A stretch of DNA of 64,000 nt, taken from positions 264,123 through 328,122 of the forward strand of contig BDGG01000011.1 of the NCBI GenBank assembly GCA_001949185.1. The letters run 5' to 3'. The position numbers were made by a program, and so were the translations under genes. Below, piece by piece: positions 63,148-64,000 of this stretch. The stretch comes from Ramazzottius varieornatus. Taxonomy: Eukaryota > Tardigrada > Eutardigrada > Parachela > Ramazzottiidae. The notes beneath the pieces were generated by a model. The model was not told the origin of the DNA and searched no databases. It worked only from the letters and a program-made list of their open reading frames with translations. The first letter of the stretch is position 1. Each line of letters begins with the position of its first letter.

Positions 63148-64000
63148 AAAACTTCATCAACCAGTTTGATGTCAATCCATTCAACCAGATTTCGTTGTCC
63201 ATTTGTCCGTTACACTACCTACGTTCAATATCCTCTTCGAAAGAACTTTTCATGAACTGTACGCAACTTCAGCCACGGTACACGTACGTTGAAGATTAGA
63301 AGACAATCTACCCATGATATGTTTTACATAACGGAGAAAAACTCCCCACCAACGCATTGATTAGAGGAAAGGGTCGCAGAGAGCAGCGGAAGGAAATGGG
63401 CTGAAATACTGCGCGCCTGTGGCTCGAGCTGTCGAGGCGAGCAGCATGTGATCATAAGCGCCTGGAAAAAGCAATCGACATCGAGAACCAGACAAACCAG
63501 TTCCCGGATAGATCATCAGTCGGATGGCGCTCAAATGTAATCATGGTGGTACATGTTGAAGGCGGCAGCTATGGAGTGTAACTATCGGTCAATGACCAAG
63601 TGTACCCTGTGGAAAGATCTTTTAGCTTCCGCCATCAAACACCAACTTCAAACGACTTACCACATCACCAAGGAGACATCCCAACCATCTTATGGAAATA
63701 CTCCAGCACAACCCAAATTTTAGCGACAAAGAAAATACTACAGTAAAACCAAATTATAACGATAAAGATTAACCGTAGCAAATTACTGAAATTTTTAATG
63801 TCGTCCGTCCGGCCAGTTTTCCTACGAGGCAAAAGACGTATTGTGCGGCTGTGAAGCCTCGTCTCTGCGTAACAAAATGGCCAGAAGGACTCCATCATGA
63901 ATTTTGGAGTTTTGCTTCGGGAAACCCAATGTGTGTGCGGTATTTTTCTACCGCCTTTTTGCGGTGCTGAGTTCGGCAATTTTGCAGCGAATCTCCGAGT
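63148..64000. other. Right edge, nothing recognised
   Basis: No frame here shows a family motif or good splice structure. Confidence 0.4.

Overview
The window reads as the nuclear genome of an ecdysozoan invertebrate, most likely a tardigrade. Genes are split by many short GT-AG introns (most about 50-100 bp), are carried on both strands and are closely packed. The gene set (rhabdomeric opsin, a corazonin-like neuropeptide, a GnRH/AKH/corazonin-type receptor, MTF-1, a gustatory-receptor-like chemoreceptor) rules out bacteria and argues against nematodes. The tardigrade placement is inference. Gene models were built by hand from splice signals, reading phase and family motifs; almost all multi-exon models close in phase from start to stop.

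Layout. 1-0.9 kb: the DNA-binding-domain exons of a nuclear receptor (minus) leaving the window on the left. 0.9-5.2 kb: gene-poor, with inverted repeats. 5.2-6.9 kb: a gustatory-receptor-like gene (plus) with one in-frame stop. 7.3-11.0 kb: a complete nine-exon rhabdomeric opsin (minus). 13.1-14.2 kb: a degraded class A 7TM gene (plus). 17.4-22.5 kb: an 11-exon CMIP (c-Maf-inducing protein) homologue (minus). 26.6-27.0 kb: a corazonin-like prepropeptide (minus). 27.6-32.8 kb: a secreted, highly charged, repetitive disordered protein of about 1490 residues (minus). 33.3-34.5 kb: a mitochondrial peroxiredoxin-5 (minus). 35.1-38.0 kb: the metal-responsive transcription factor MTF-1 (plus). 41.2-47.1 kb: an 18-exon neprilysin-family M13 peptidase (plus). 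49.6-53.5 kb: a GnRH/AKH/corazonin-type receptor (plus). 53.8-54.6 kb: a small secreted protein (minus). 55.3-57.9 kb: an unrecognised 519-residue disordered protein (minus). 58.9-60.8 kb: a secreted-protein gene, partly resolved (plus). 61.3-63.1 kb: a secreted Ser/Gly/Tyr-rich protein with a Cys-containing C-terminal region (plus).

Themes. Sensory and signalling genes dominate: opsin, chemoreceptor, 7TM genes, a neuropeptide and a plausible receptor for it about 23 kb away, with a membrane peptidase between. The peroxiredoxin and MTF-1 are stress and metal-response genes. Several secreted low-complexity proteins are present, some with TATA boxes.

The most striking structure not explained by genes is a family of roughly 75-bp palindromic elements. 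Their arms carry CCAAGTGGCGCAC and its complement. Ten good copies, several as adjacent pairs, all lie inside introns of six different genes; an eleventh, weaker copy is intergenic.
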